The notes beneath the pieces are model-generated. The model was not told the origin of the DNA, did no database searches, and worked only from the letters and a program-made list of their open reading frames with translations. 64,000 nt of DNA from Breviolum minutum Mf 1.05b.01. Taxonomy: Eukaryota; Sar; Dinophyceae; Suessiales; Symbiodiniaceae. Location: the NCBI GenBank assembly GCA_000507305.1, contig DF239644.1, positions 36,713 through 100,712 on the forward strand, in the 5' to 3' direction. The translations under genes were made by a program, and so were the position numbers. Position 1 is the stretch's first letter. Each line of letters opens with the position of its first letter. Below are positions 33,211 to 45,130 of the stretch, piece after piece.

Positions 33211-35048
33211 AATAGAAAGCCTTTAATATACTCTTCCAAAAAAGAAGATCAACCCTTAACAGGAAGGTGGTTGGAAGACTACATTGTATTAATTAGTTGA
33301 AGTCGACATCACGACAACTTCACCCGACACCGTTGTTTGATTCATGGTGGTTGATATACGTGAACCTACCGATAGAATCAAACATCTCGATGAATATGTA
33401 CCTAGACCCTCCGAGGGTGTCAAATTTCAGCCCCCACGTCTGTTTTTGGTGGCTAAGGGGCTCAAATTTCAGACCCGTGGAAGATTTAGTCACATATATG
33501 ATAATAGATGTATTTATGTATTTATTTTTGCACAGATATATAGGATTTCAGTTTAGGGGAAAAGATCATCTACCCATGACCGGATTCAAGGGAGGTTTTA
33601 TCAGCGGCAACTTTAGGCGAAAGGGCTGCAAGGATTAGTAAAATGGTTTGGTGCCGCTGAATTGACACTTTGATGTTGTTGTTTAAGAAGTTTTTTGAGC
33701 TGGGTGACATGAGCCACCCTCAGAAGTTTCATAATCTCACACACTTTAACCAACTCTATGTTCCATTTTGAGTCCTTTTTCCGTGGTAAGGTCAGCATAC
33801 ATTTCAAGAGTATATGTGTCACGTAGCCTTTTCCTTCTCCACACAAAACAGCTTGCAGTATGCAGTTGGACTCCCTGATTCTTGCAGGAATTTGGTCTTC
33901 GGCAAGCCCAGCAATGTTTGTTCCGTCCGTAAAATCCTTGCCATAGTTAATATAATATGATCTTCAGCATCGAATTTTTGCACATCATGAACAACCACTT
34001 GTCAGGTGCATTTTGTGTATTCAAAGTGTCTTCCTGTTTCCAGGAATTCGATACGACGACACTCTGAATCCGAAACCTTTCTGCAAACATAGATGGATCC
34101 ATGGTCCCCGACACATTAGGAAATCAATCCATTCCTTGGTGCTGAAAACGAAAGCACCCATCATTTCACCATTCGAAAAACTCCCAGATTTTCTACATTT
34201 TTCAAAATTGCCATGCAGCCGGTTGTTCCAGCAAAGCTACAATTGCCAGTACCTTTGGTGAACAGAAGGCGCTTCCGGGGAACGGAAGGACCGGAACGGA
34301 CCCCCTGGGATTTCCAAGTTGAAGATTCTGGACATGAGATGAAACCTACAGCGAGTTTGCACCCATGAAAAGATGGCAAAATTGAGGGGAAGTATCGTTT
34401 TCCAAGCAACAATTTTCAGGGGTTATGTGATGCTTGTTTCAGTCTTATTTGGAATGTGCCTAGTGACAAGCAAATGAGCAAGACATGACCATTTTCCTTT
34501 CTAAATGACGAGCAACTTTTCGCAACAAGGTTGGGGCTTTAGCACCAAAAAGGTTGACTTTGATATGTTTGAAAATCAAATATGGAAACCAGAGTAAGCT
34601 GGTTGGTTCCTTGAGAAAGTTTTAGCTGTTGACCTATCTATGTGATATCCGAAGTTCTGTTCATTGGGTTCACGATTTTCACAAAGCTACCGGTCTCTTT
34701 TCCGCAGTGGTTTTGCGTCAGACTGAGTCACTTGGGTTTCCTTTGTACAGTAGTCAAATTACAACAACTTATACAATTTTCCAGTCAAATAGTTTTGTCC
34801 TCACAATATTTCTCATTTTTTGAATCTAGTCTTCCAGTCACGTACACTCCTGATATTCGGTAGCCCTGGACATCTATAGGGCAATTCAAAACAATTGACA
34901 CTTCTTGTCTTGAATTGCCTAGAAATTTCACCATGGGCGTGTTTTGTAATACACAAGCTCCCGCTACCTAAACATTAAAGAAGTTTACTAGAGTGGAACT
35001 TCCAGGCAAACAAACATATTAAAAAACAAAAAAAAATGGAATGGCAAT

Positions 35049-35155
35049 ACACTCCTGAAACTAACAGCAAACGCACCTGCAAATGGGCCATTCCAAAAGG
35101 AAATTAATCTTCCAACCATTGATTTTGGGGCAAAGTGTTAGTTTCAGGGAGGGTT
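35049..35155. mobile_element. Family D element
   Basis: TACACTCCTGAAACTAACAG on the left; GTGTTAGTTTCAGGGAGGGT on the right; CTTCCAACCATTGATTTT in the middle. Confidence 0.8.
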
Positions 35156-35595
35156 GATCTTTACTTTTGCACGGGGTGAAGTGTTGGACCATTCTACGGC
35201 AGGTCCAACTGGAGTACCCATGCACCGGTCCACTCGTTGCATGCGGTTTCGATCGAGGCGACCGGTTAAACGAAGCCATCCTTGGCGTGACATATGAAAT
35301 CAGAGTGGCAAAAGATGTTTGAATTTTTGTTGATGATGTTTATATACCCGGAAACCTGTGAATGTCCAAAAAAATTTGGGGCTTCAACTTCAACCCTGAA
35401 AAAAAAAGAAGGCCCTTGAAACTCCAATCAAAACAGGGGGTCAATTGGGTTCCAGGTATGTATCTCTTCTAAAACCTCCAGATTTTGAACTACCCCGGGA
35501 AGTTGTTTATTTCTTTTCGATGCCTTCGAACGAAGTTACAACCAAGTGATCAAAATTGAAGTTTGTATGTGGACCAAGATTCAGGTGACAATAAT

Positions 35596-35668
35596 ACCCA
35601 TGTATGGTATATTTACCATATATTTACCTTTATTATTTACCATAAAAATCACCCAAACCATGGATATG
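35596..35668. mobile_element. Family F element, shortened
   Basis: CCCATGTATGGTATATTTAC on the left and an AAAATCACCCAAACCATGG remnant on the right; the right arm has lost the TAGGTAAATATACC block. Confidence 0.5.
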
Positions 35669-36333
35669 TATATAACCTTTTGAACCCTGGCCGCAAGTTT
35701 GATAGATTGACCTCACGTTTGTATATATAAAGAGAGGAGTGGTTTGGTGTGACATTGTATTTCAAGTAGCCCAGATTTGATACCTTGTACCTTGGTAGAT
35801 CATCATCTCCGAAAAGAGTTCCTCCTTTGGGTTCTGAGTTGGTTGGCAGATGTGGGTGAATGCAAGCACAACACATTTGTGTTTGTGTTTTGGATATAAA
35901 ACAAATATACTAGAGTACCAACCGCATCTCAGAGGGGTGGTGACTATTATCACGTTGTATCTATGTTACATGTTGGTTATCGTTCCAGAAAGCCCCCTAA
36001 AGTATGTTGTAAGTGTACTCAGCGAGTACTCAATGAACGAAACAATAAGGTGTATTTAATCTACCATTTCCTACCTAAAATCCTGACCTGACCAATTTTT
36101 AGGAAACCTCGGGGGTTGATTTTGAAGGCCTTCAAAATAAACAAGACAGCAAATGACCAGATCAAGTTCAGCATAATTTTGCTGGTTGTCCTGCAAAGTT
36201 TGACTGAGAGCATACAGGGATCTTTTTGATATTTGTTTAAATAATAGCCAACACGGGTATAACATTTGCCTTCTTTTACTAGATCCAAGGTTTTTTCCCG
36301 CTTCTAAATCTCAGATCTTCAACTTGAAGAGAG

Positions 36334-36429
36334 ATACCCTCCAGGGAACTAACATATCCCACCTTGGGAATAGGAAAATCATCTTCAAAATGCCATTTTT
36401 TGGGGATATGTTAGTTCCCAGGAGGGTAA
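36334..36429. mobile_element. Family C element (reference copy)
   Basis: TACCCTCCAGGGAACTAACA then TATCCC on the left; GGGGATATGTTAGTTCCCAG then GAGGGTA on the right. Confidence 0.85.
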
Positions 36430-36560
36430 CCAGACCCATGGTTTCTGCCTTTCAAAACGTTGAGTTCCAACGCAACTGCCAAATCACATCTTCTTCACGT
36501 AGCTTCGGCTCGGCTTGAAGCAGTTGAAATGTTGCGAGTTTCCCTGACGAATTGACAAGT

Positions 36561-36652
36561 CACTGTTGATGGTTCAGAAATCCGAAACAACCACCTGGGA
36601 TATAAAACTCTGTAGATAATGGGATAAAGTACCAACCTCAACTGGTTACAGT
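36561..36652. mobile_element. Family G element lacking its right end
   Basis: ACTGTTGATGGTTCAGAAAT then CCACCTGGGATATAAAAC and TACCAACCTCAACTGG. The GATTTCTGAACCATC end is absent. Confidence 0.6.
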
Positions 36653-37351
36653 ATGATGATTTGGATAGAAATACCCACCTTTCGTGTACATTTTGTCACA
36701 GAGGGCATAGCTAAGCAAGGGTACGAGTGTAAGAATTTGGAGCATCAAGATGTGTCTTCGCAAAGAAGACATCTTCTGAGGTTTCTTTATCGAGGTAACA
36801 TTTTGTTGAAGAGAAACGCGTCCTTTTTCCCGGGTTATTTATAGAGCTGCTAGCCTTTTTTGTGCTTTTCTCAAGTTTCTTTGTTTGAAACATAAGTAAC
36901 CAGCTGACCAGAATGTTGTTGTTCTCATTTTTCCGTTTCAACTTTGTACACATTTTTTTTTGTGCCAAAACAACAGAAACAAAACTGAGATAGTCTCAAC
37001 AAGAATGGAGCAACATCAAGCCTAGCTAAAACAAAGTCACAACTCCTTGAGAAACTGTTTCCTTGGGTACCTGGACCCCTCGGTTTGGACCGCTGTCATG
37101 TCCGATGGCATACCAATCTCGGTCACGAAAAAGATGGACCTGGGTCGTGTTCCTCGGGCTGTCCGCGTCCGTTTTTTTAAGCCGCTGGGAAGGTCACCCT
37201 TCCCTTGTAAGGGAGCTTGTTAATTGGGAAGTGGATTTTTTCATCCAACTGTTCTATATAACCAGTTTTTGCTCATGGACTTTTAATAGGCCATATTGCA
37301 AATTAACACTAGGTCTTGACAACAGCAACCATAGTGGCATGGATTCATTAG

Positions 37352-37431
37352 GAAGAAAGTCCGTAAAGAATGCGGTTCTATACGCTAATCCTAGAATCGC
37401 TAAGGGGGCTTTGATGGGAACATCTTTCCAG
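37352..37431 (+). CDS. Candidate orphan exon
   Basis: After CATTAG|GAAGAA the frame reads R-K-S-V-K-N-A-V-L-Y-A-N-P-R-I-A-K-G-A-L and ends at TTCCAG|GTGGGT. AG|G acceptor and GT donor fit. It sits inside a 136-codon open frame (37063-37473). An overlapping candidate at 37.07-37.19 kb is open in two frames and was not chosen. Confidence 0.3.
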
Positions 37432-38512
37432 GTGGGTCGGTGTGCCTTGATTTTTCTTGTGTTGATAGCTTAAGTAAAATATGACCTGTGGTCTACAAAC
37501 CAATTTGCGGATTTGTTGTATTTCTTTTTGGGTGTTTTGGCACATGGCACATGGTGGTTGGATTGGGGGGAGCCAATAAATGTGCAAGTATTCCTTCGTA
37601 TCTTCGGCTTGTGTTTTACTCAGACAATCAAGCGAAAGAGGCAACACTTTTTGAGACTAGGGTCCACCATGGGGTGAATTGGAACATTTTAATTTCTACC
37701 AAACTGCTGTAAATACAAGCTATGCCATAGTGGGACTCATTATCTTGCTGTGCAGTTTCGGACCCTTGGAAACTCCTCGGAACTCAATCCATGATGCAAT
37801 GGTTACTTGTGGCTACTTAGCTAAGGGGTTGCATGTGCTATCCCTAAAACAACATATAAAAAAAAGAACATAGACCAAGAAAGCAGCACCACCAACTCCA
37901 CCAAAAAACATTGAGACACTGGATAACAATCCAATAGATCATGTCGATCCTATTCTTCCAAAGGGAAGACATCGATCGCATCGTGAGGATTGAGATTCAG
38001 TATTCCCAGTAGACAACAAAAACACCATCATGAAACTCCCAGAAAATGACGCCACCACTGGTTTTTTCCCCCTGCAACTGCGCGAGTTCCTCAGAGATTC
38101 CATGGTAGGGCCAAGGGCCATCAAGGTGGAATATTTATAAAAAGATCTCAAGGTTTCAAGGGCCTGAATCCCATTTGAGGCGCCAGTGTTTCCTCACACC
38201 ATGCAAGGGGCCCTTGATTTGCGGCTGCTTTTTTTTGTTGATCTTCCACGTTGCAAAGATCTATTGTTATCCAGCCATGCCTTTGGACTTTGATTCTAGA
38301 AGCCTTTTGTATAGAACTTGATCTACAAACTTGATCTCAAGCACAAATATCTAACAAGCACAATCAAACCATCTATAATTTGTAAAAAACCACAATTGCA
38401 ACTGCAACTTGACAATAAAGAAACAAAAAAAACATGTTTTTCCTTAATAGAAATTCTTATAAACATCCTAGAATCATTTCAATCCAAAACCCCGCGTTTT
38501 CCAACGCGCCCA

Positions 38513-38598
38513 GGTGCTGTTCGCTGTTGGCGCTCGGCTTCCGTTCGGGCCCGGGAGCGGTGGCCTTTGTGGATGCTTGGCAACGTTGGAAGGGAAAT
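38513..38598 (+). CDS. Candidate orphan exon, GC-rich
   Basis: After GCCCAG|GTGCTG two frames are open. The one reading LLALGFRSGPGAVAFVDAW has the higher third-position GC. The segment is markedly GC-richer than its flanks. A family E element begins about 26 bp downstream. No family is recognised. Confidence 0.3.
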
Positions 38599-38623
38599 GG
38601 GACCCCTTAAAGTCAAGGAAATC

Positions 38624-38734
38624 TATAGGGGGGTTTCCTAAAATAGGGGTACCCCAAAATGGATGGTTTATAATGGAAATCCCTATTAAAATGGATGATT
38701 TGGGGGTACCCCTATTTTCGGAAACACCCATAGG
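38624..38734. mobile_element. Family E element (reference copy)
   Basis: About 110 bp, close to a full palindrome: CTATAGGGGGGTTTCCTAAA then ATAGGGGTACCCCAAAATGG on the left; GATTTGGGGGTACCCCTATT then TTCGGAAACACCCATAG on the right. The loop region reads TTTATAATGGAAATCCCTAT. No coding capacity. Confidence 0.9.
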
Positions 38735-38761
38735 TTGGTGAAATATTATTTCATTTGGCCA

Positions 38762-38863
38762 GATCCATGGATATGTATGGTATACTTTCCTTCATGAATT
38801 GGTTGATTTTGTGTGGGAAATTAGTAGGTAAATATACAAATCGTCCCATGGATGCTATGGGAT
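38762..38863. mobile_element. Family F element
   Basis: ATCCATGGATATGTATGGTA on the left; TAGGTAAATATACAAATCG and TCCCATGGATGCTATGGGAT on the right. It starts 28 bp after a family E copy. Confidence 0.75.
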
Positions 38864-39014
38864 GGGACAACTTGTGTTTTCAACATCAACAATTTAGATT
38901 CATTAGAATGGACATGTCACTAATATGGTTGGAAAGGAACACAAAATTCAGAGGTACGGAGATAGCATAAAGGTTTATCAGAACCTTCTATAAAACGGCC
39001 TTCTAATCTATGTA

Positions 39015-39142
39015 CTTGTGTTGATGGTTCAGAAGAAATCCAAGAATGAGCACAAAAAATGTAAACATGTAAGACAAGTCATTCATGAGATAAGCTGCCA
39101 AGCTTACTTGGTGCTGACCAGATTTCTGAAGCCATCCACACT
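39015..39142. mobile_element. Family G element, diverged
   Basis: CTTGTGTTGATGGTTCAGAA on the left and CAGATTTCTGAAGCCATCC on the right. Confidence 0.5.
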
Positions 39143-40266
39143 TTCAACCCAGTGTTTACTTCAAACGTAAATAACATGTTTCTCCAGAGCCAGGCTTGTA
39201 AGTAAGTTTGTGGTGTTTGTCTAGTTTACATCAAGCGGTTCAGGCACTTTTGGGGGCGTTGTTCAGTGGGTTCGCGTCCCAAGGTAAGTGTCTCTGTGTG
39301 TGCAATTTTGGAGGATGTTTGAAGTTAGTAGCCGTTGAAATAAGCCATTGAGGTATCCAGAATTTAGGATTGATTTGCTGTACTTGGTGTGTTGTGTCGT
39401 CAGGAGCCAACAGGCTCACACAATTGACTATTAAAAAACAGAAGAGGAGATGGTTGGTCAAGTGAAATATTGTAATGTGCCTGGATGCAATTTATAATAT
39501 CCCCCGACATTTTAACATAGATCCCAAAGATGATGGGTTTTTTGAAATGTATCTCCTTTCAAATATGGCGTCATTTTGGGTATGCAGCTTAGTTTTCGGC
39601 AGGGGGGTATATACATAGATATAAAAGTAATCCACGTTATTTTTGTTGAACTAATCCACATACTCTTGAAGAAATCGGAAAAAAAACACATGTTCTCTAT
39701 TATGAAACCCTATGGAAAATGGAATATTCTCCAGGCCTCAACTGGTGAGTTTACCATGTTTACCGGATTTCTGGTTGCCATCAATTAATCCTATCTACCG
39801 TCCTGACCCTGAAATCATATCGGCGACTCTTGAGGCCAAGGAAAAGGTTTGTTGTTGAAGTCACGTTTTTTCTGAGCTGAAAAATCACCAGATTTAGAGG
39901 AGCAAAAACAGTGTTATATATATTTCATGATGGTGCTTCTATGTGGAGTGATATTTTTTTTCAAAAAAGGTAGTACATTCATAAGCATTTTGAGCATTTG
40001 GATTTTATATGATCAAGTCTTTGCCGGAAAATAAAGTGCGTGATTTGGATGTGTTTTGTTTTGGACTTTTTTTCTTGCATTGAAAAACCAGCGGATTTTC
40101 GTGGTGAAACAACCCAGCGAGGCCAGAAGCTTACAAGACTATCACCGTGTATCTTGGTGATTTGTGTGTCGTCTCTTCCGTTTCATGCTAGATGTGTTGT
40201 ATTGTAGAAAGCAGCATATTGCATAAGTTCAAACCTTATTTTAGGGTTCTTGGATGGTCATTTTTG

Positions 40267-40385
40267 TGATATATATATATATATGATAATGTATATATAC
40301 ATATAATATTTTAATTTATATATACATATGATACAGTATATTTATATATATATATATGATCCAGTATATATTTATATATACATGT
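40267..40385. repeat. TA-rich satellite-like block
   Basis: Four TATATATA blocks with repeated GATCCAGTATA, GATACAGTATA and TATATACATAT joints, about 115 bp. Confidence 0.8.
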
Positions 40386-40525
40386 TTGTTCTACTGATGT
40401 TGGGTACTTTGTCATTTGTTGGGTTTTCTTGCGTCAGTATAGGAAGGTGATGCGGTTCTTCTGACATGATCATTCTAGGAATGATATTGAACCCTATGAA
40501 TGTTTTGCTATAAAGTGATTAACCT

Positions 40526-40576
40526 ACCCTAAACCCTAAACCCCAAACCCTAAACCCTAAACCCTAACTAAACCCT
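40526..40576. repeat. Interstitial telomere-like tract (CCCTAAA)n
   Basis: Six CCCTAAA units, one with a CCCCAAA variant, i.e. TTTAGGG on the minus strand. This is the plant and dinoflagellate type of telomere repeat. It lies in the middle of the window, not at an end. Confidence 0.9.
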
Positions 40577-40935
40577 TGTAGCCTATAAAATGAGATGTTC
40601 ACGTCATAACACAGTCATTTCATATCACCATGTCAATGTGGCGATGGTTCGTGCTTTGAGTTTCGCCAAGTCACCTATCCGAGTTGACGAGCATCCCATT
40701 TAATCATGGCCCACCAAACTGTCAACACGAGATAATCCAAGAAGAGACATTGAGTGGAAAGGGAAACAACTGCACACATAGAAACGACCAATTTTTTTGG
40801 TTTGGTGGAATTTTCCTGTGACCAGATGTAAATAAAGTTGCCTCTTAAAACTACCCAAAAAATGGTGTCAAATTTTTTCCTGCCATGCCGCGCTAGAAAC
40901 CATTGGTTTTCTATGAAAAAAACAAAAAAACGCAG

Positions 40936-41045
40936 GTGCGGAAAGTCTTGCTCCTGGGGTTGTTCATTATGGTGGACACCGGGCAAGCCTTTGTGACAGA
41001 TTGGGCGGAGCGAAGAACCAATGCTTCGGAGAAGCCTGGGAGAAG
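40936..41045 (+). CDS. Candidate first-membrane-segment exon of a nucleotide-sugar-transporter-like gene
   Basis: After ACGCAG|GTGCGG the frame reads V-R-K-V-L-L-L-G-L-F-I-M-V, then DTGQAFVTDWAERRTN, a hydrophobic helix followed by a basic edge. In SLC35-type nucleotide-sugar transporters the first helix ends in a comparable way. An upstream ATG at 40903 continues in the same frame, so it could also be the true start rather than an internal exon. The 3' end is uncertain: AAG|GTGTCA at 41046 is preferred; GT at 41056 and 41080 are alternatives. Family assignment depends on the exons downstream. Confidence 0.35.
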
Positions 41046-41096
41046 GTGTCAACCGGTTGACGGAGGGGCGGTGCAACGGGTGTAGATCCTTAAAAA

Positions 41097-41201
41097 TGGA
41101 TGTTTCCGAAAACAGTGGGTTTTCCCCCCAAATCATCCATTTTAGGGTTTTCCATTATAAACCATCCATTTTGGGGTACCCCTATTTTTTGAACCACCCA
41201 A
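41097..41201. mobile_element. Family E element, inverted orientation
   Basis: TGGATGTTTCCGAAAACAGT on the left; TTGGGGTACCCCTATTTTTT then GAACCACCC on the right. Confidence 0.75.
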
Positions 41202-41822
41202 ATCTGTGTTGATGTCTTTTCTTCATATATAGTTTGGAGATGTTTATGAGAGATGCTTCTGTTTCCAGATTTGTGCCTATTATGAAACTAAACTCAACTT
41301 TTTACAATGACTTGAACTGTGGAACCCCAAAATATATATGGAAATCATGCGAAATCCACCCTTGTACCCCTGACTCCTTGGGTAGTCCACAACAAAAGGG
41401 CCTTCTTCGAAGTATTGCTCCGAGTCCAAGTCATGTTGGGTGACGTTCACCCGATAGCATCCAACACCAGTTGGAAGTCCTAGCGCAAGAGGGCACGGTT
41501 TCCAAACTGAAGTCAGAATAAGCTTGCAGTATTAGTAGAAAATATTTTTGTAAGACTATTACTGTCTACGTATATATATATATATTATACATTGAGTTTT
41601 TGGTCAATGGTGTTTTACATGGTACATCATTTAGGGATGATCATGTTGTTTTTTGCTTCCGGATTCCGTCGGATAATGTCGTTTCTGACATTGACCAGGT
41701 ACGTGCGACAATCGGTCTTGGTCTTTGAAGCTGCCGTGGTTTCTTGACAGAAAAGCTGCCGTGAGATCCGGCCGTAGAAATGTTGGACAAATTGATGGAA
41801 CACCTCTCAAACTTAAGAAAAA

Positions 41823-41946
41823 CCCTGTTGATGGTTCAGAAATCCGTAAAGAACCACCTTGAAAGTTTTCAAAAAAAAACTGTAAAACATGGGGAATATT
41901 TACCCAACCTCAACTGGTGAGTTGAACCCGGATTTCTGAACCATCG
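41823..41946. mobile_element. Family G element
   Basis: CCTGTTGATGGTTCAGAAAT on the left; CAACTGGTGAGTTGAACCC then GGATTTCTGAACCATCG on the right. Confidence 0.7.
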
Positions 41947-41995
41947 TTTGGATATACCCAAGCCAGTAAGAGTGGCAAATTTGAAAGGATGAAAA

Positions 41996-42181
41996 GGTGG
42001 CAACTCCAAGACTTTTTATTTTCACCCCCGGTCCTTGGGGTACACCCCCAAAAACTAACAGCTCGCACCTGAAAATGGATGGTTGGAATACTAGTTTCCC
42101 TTAGGATGGCCTATTTTCAGGTGCTATGTTAGTTTCAGGGAGGGTAATATTTTGCTGCAAATGGGTCGAAACCACCAACTA
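41996..42181. mobile_element. Family H element interrupted by a family D element
   Basis: The left half keeps AGGTGGCAACTCCAAG and TTTTCACCCCCGGTCCTTGG. After the insertion the right half resumes with GCAAATGGGTCGAAACCACC and AACTAGG. Confidence 0.7.
42041..42146. mobile_element. Family D element nested in a family H element
   Basis: TACACCCCCAAAAACTAACA on the left; GGTGCTATGTTAGTTTCAGG then GAGGGTA on the right. Confidence 0.85.
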
Positions 42182-42611
42182 GGCTGCTATATATCTGAAA
42201 TTCCTAGTGAGCTCTATGAAAAAAATATTTGACCCAACGTTTATTATTTGAATTTATTTGAGTTGATCGTTGATATTTTACATTACCCAAACATTAAATT
42301 TCAATCATTTGTTGCACAAGTTTACACATCATTTAAATCATGGCTTGATGCTCTGAATGTGTTGCTACTCGTTACGATAGGTACAGCGGTTAACCGTTGC
42401 TGGGACTAGAAAGTCTCATCTAGATCGATGATTGACATTCTGAACTTCGAAAACAATGGACTCCAGAATCCAACTAGCAGCTATTTCAGGGTACATGTTA
42501 GTTTTCTGGGGACTATCCATTCGTGCCAAACCTATAGTGACATGCAGGATATGCATGTGATGTCACCCTAAATTTGACAGATTTGATGTAGGGATCTTTT
42601 GGCTCACTGAA

Positions 42612-42969
42612 TCAATGCATGATGGAAATTCGACCGAGGAATACATTTATCCAATTCTGGAAGGTGTTTTCTAAAACGCAACCAAGATGGTTACCGCAAA
42701 GCTCCCAAAACAATCCTGATTCGCAGCGTAGTGCATCCATGGAACAGAACAACTGTGGGGTAGGATGCTTTTCAACACACATTCTCTTGCAACCACAACT
42801 TACAGAACATAACTCCAACTTGCCAGACCCCGAAAACATCCAATCCAAAATCCCTCTAATCAAGTGGGGGGACCCCAACCCTTCGAAGAAGATACCCACT
42901 TGTTTTTTTCCCAAAAATGTCTTGGATCCCAAAGACTGGAATGTTTCGGACAAGTTTTTCTTGCAATGA
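42612..42969. other. Segment open in both strands, coding status undecided
   Basis: A 116-codon plus-strand frame and a 113-codon minus-strand frame overlap almost fully. Neither shows a recognisable motif or AG|G-bounded exon that stands out. It could be an exon cluster or simply a stop-poor stretch. Confidence 0.3.
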
Positions 42970-43382
42970 ACCAGCAGCCTAAACAGATCACCTACTCACC
43001 TACTGTCAATGCTATTTGAAACTGACTTCTGATTGGGCCATGAACGTTATGACGTGATGTTTGTAACCTCTGCTTACATCCACATTAAGCATGGCAGAAA
43101 TGCCTGAACGCCAACAAGTGCCACATTGGGAAGTTCCCTTTCTCAAACATCATTTGTGTAGGGTTTATGCTACATTTCGGCAAGTGGATTTCATCATATT
43201 TCATTTATACCTTGATATGAGCAGTGTTTGCATCAAATTGAGGATTACACTATGTAGTATGACGATTATTCATGATCTTCATCACATGAATCATTAGAAA
43301 CCTCAACAGAAGAAGATGGCATCCTTATGAACGACCACCAACTCCGCTCATCAACATGTCACCCAATCCCGTACTAGGGCCT

Positions 43383-43462
43383 AGTTGTTTAGGGTATATA
43401 GGTAATTGTGCTACCCAGTAGGATAACAAACCATTCTAAGGATCCCTATGAAACAACAACCA
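43383..43462. mobile_element. Family I element
   Basis: AGTTGTTTAGGGTATATAGG on the left and AGGATCCCTATGAAACAAC on the right. Confidence 0.55.
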
Positions 43463-43570
43463 ATATTTCATGGATTTCGTAAGGGACACAAATTCGGTGG
43501 CTTTTGGACCGTGGCGGGTACCGTGGTGGCCACCCACCTTAGGCCATTGTCGTTGGTTTGATCTTTCAAG

Positions 43571-43646
43571 GGGCCATTGGAGGAATGGCATCACTTTCGC
43601 AATGCTTCCGCTGGGAGAAGTTTCTGGAATTCCTTCCGAACTGTCA
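43571..43646 (+). CDS. Candidate exon between transporter-like exons
   Basis: After TTTCAAG|GGGCCA the frame reads AIGGMASLSQCFRWEKFLEF followed by L-P-N-C-H-W-N-A. A Leu-Pro after a short amphipathic stretch is common before a middle helix of nucleotide-sugar transporters, which is weak evidence. The segment is also open on the minus strand. A family E element begins about 20 bp downstream. Confidence 0.25.
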
Positions 43647-43668
43647 CTGGAACGCAGTGGTTCACATC

Positions 43669-43780
43669 TATATGGGCGTTTCCAAAAATAGGGGTACCTC
43701 AAAATGGATGATTTATAATGGAAAACCCTATTAAAATGGATGATTTGGGGGTACCATTATTTTCGGAAACATCCATATAG
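43669..43780. mobile_element. Family E element
   Basis: CTATATGGGCGTTTCCAAAA on the left and TTTTCGGAAACATCCATATA on the right, internal TAGGGGTACCTCAAAATGG. Its right end touches the next element. Confidence 0.85.
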
Positions 43781-43885
43781 GTGGTGAAACGTTTTTGATT
43801 TTTTATTTACCCCGAAAAATTGGGGACGAATCCCATCTTGACTATATTTTATCTATTTTTCAATTGGGTTGGAACTGCCACCTAG
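43779..43885. mobile_element. Family H element abutting a family E element
   Basis: TAGGTGGTGAAACGTTTTTG on the left, the CCCCGAAAAATTGGGGACGA core, and GGGTTGGAACTGCCACCTAG on the right. Confidence 0.65.
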
Positions 43886-44150
43886 ATTTGAATTTATTCG
43901 TAAACGTGCAGATGTTCAATCCTAGATCTAGGAGAAGAGTGACAGAAGACCATGAGAAGAAAACCTTTTTTTGGTTTAGATGTAGTGGACTTTCGATGAC
44001 TTTTGTTAGAATCTAATGTCGGATTCAGACAAGTCCCCCACACTTGGGTGAGCAAAATCATGTAGACGCAGGAAATCAGTTGATGTTGCAAAATGATGTA
44101 CTGTACACCAAAAATTATTTTGCGGTTCATGATTGATTTTAGTGTAATTT

Positions 44151-44241
44151 GCACCATTAAACTAACATAGCCCCGAAGATGGATGGTTCCTCTTGGGATG
44201 CCCTATTTTCAGCGGCAAATTGCTAGTTTTCAGGGAGTGTA
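44151..44241. mobile_element. Family D element
   Basis: CACCATTAAACTAACATAGC on the left; AATTGCTAGTTTTCAGGGAG then TGTA on the right. Confidence 0.65.
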
Positions 44242-45130
44242 GTAGGAAAACGATGGATTTTTTAAAGCTAGACTTCGGAAATCTCATTAGTGGAGTTGCC
44301 GAAATGGATGGCAAATGGGCAACAGCATCCTTTTCTGGAAACATTTTTTTGGGGGAACCCAGCTGTTAGAAAATCGGGAGCTATTCAAATGTCCCTCACT
44401 TTATACCAGATTTCAAGTCTTGAAGTACCATAAATGGAGATTCAAGGTTGATTTACCTACAGTTTGCCTACATTGCCGTAATAAACATCAAGGCTATTTA
44501 GGGGTCCCTCATGTTTTTTTTTTCAAGTCGACAGGTATTTGCTTTAGCATTGGCATCTCATTGAAGATGAGAGCCGTGTCCCTTGGCGAAACAACAGTTG
44601 GTGTGGAGAAAGACTGCTGAACCTTGCTGATGATATAGGGCCTATAGATTTCCCATAGGGGTACGTTGGTAGGGGTACATCCAACTATCCCCTGATGATG
44701 CACTCCACCCCAAATTGGATCGCAGAGCTGATCCCTTTATTCCTAGGTCCATGTTGTGGGTTTGATCATCTTGAGCCATTTATAGCCCAGTCGAGCCCAC
44801 ATCCATTTGGTGCCTTACATGTAACAATGTAATACAATAACTTGGGTATGATGATCATATGATCACGTTCCCAATGTAAAACATATGATCTATATACAGG
44901 GTTCGTTGCAGAATATACCCTATGATTTACTGCAACAGATCGTATCCGCATCAGATCTATATCTTGCAATTACACACATAGAGCGACATTGTTTATGTAG
45001 AATGTAGAGGTGCCAATAACATTTTGGATAGTTTATATCTATAGAAGATGGTGAACGATTCCTAGAATCTTGGATGGTAATTTCATGTAATCACCATTTG
45101 AGCCACGAAAAAAACTCTTATTACTTTCCA

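Larger units (their letters stand above)
30655..40935. other. Unassigned 10 kb between the third gene and the transporter-like gene
   Basis: No complete gene can be assembled. Three weak exon candidates (31.4, 37.35, 38.5 kb) follow the AG|G pattern but cannot be joined. The rest consists of E, F, G, A, C and D elements, TA microsatellites and a telomere-like tract. Stretches 33.3-35.0 kb and 39.15-40.25 kb show no structure I can name beyond one diverged G fragment near 39.74 kb. Confidence 0.5.

Noticed and set aside
37063-37473. 136-codon plus-strand ORF taken as a single gene
   Set aside because: It changes composition several times and overlaps another open frame. Only the 3' part (37352-37431) has plausible exon boundaries, so the rest was not annotated.
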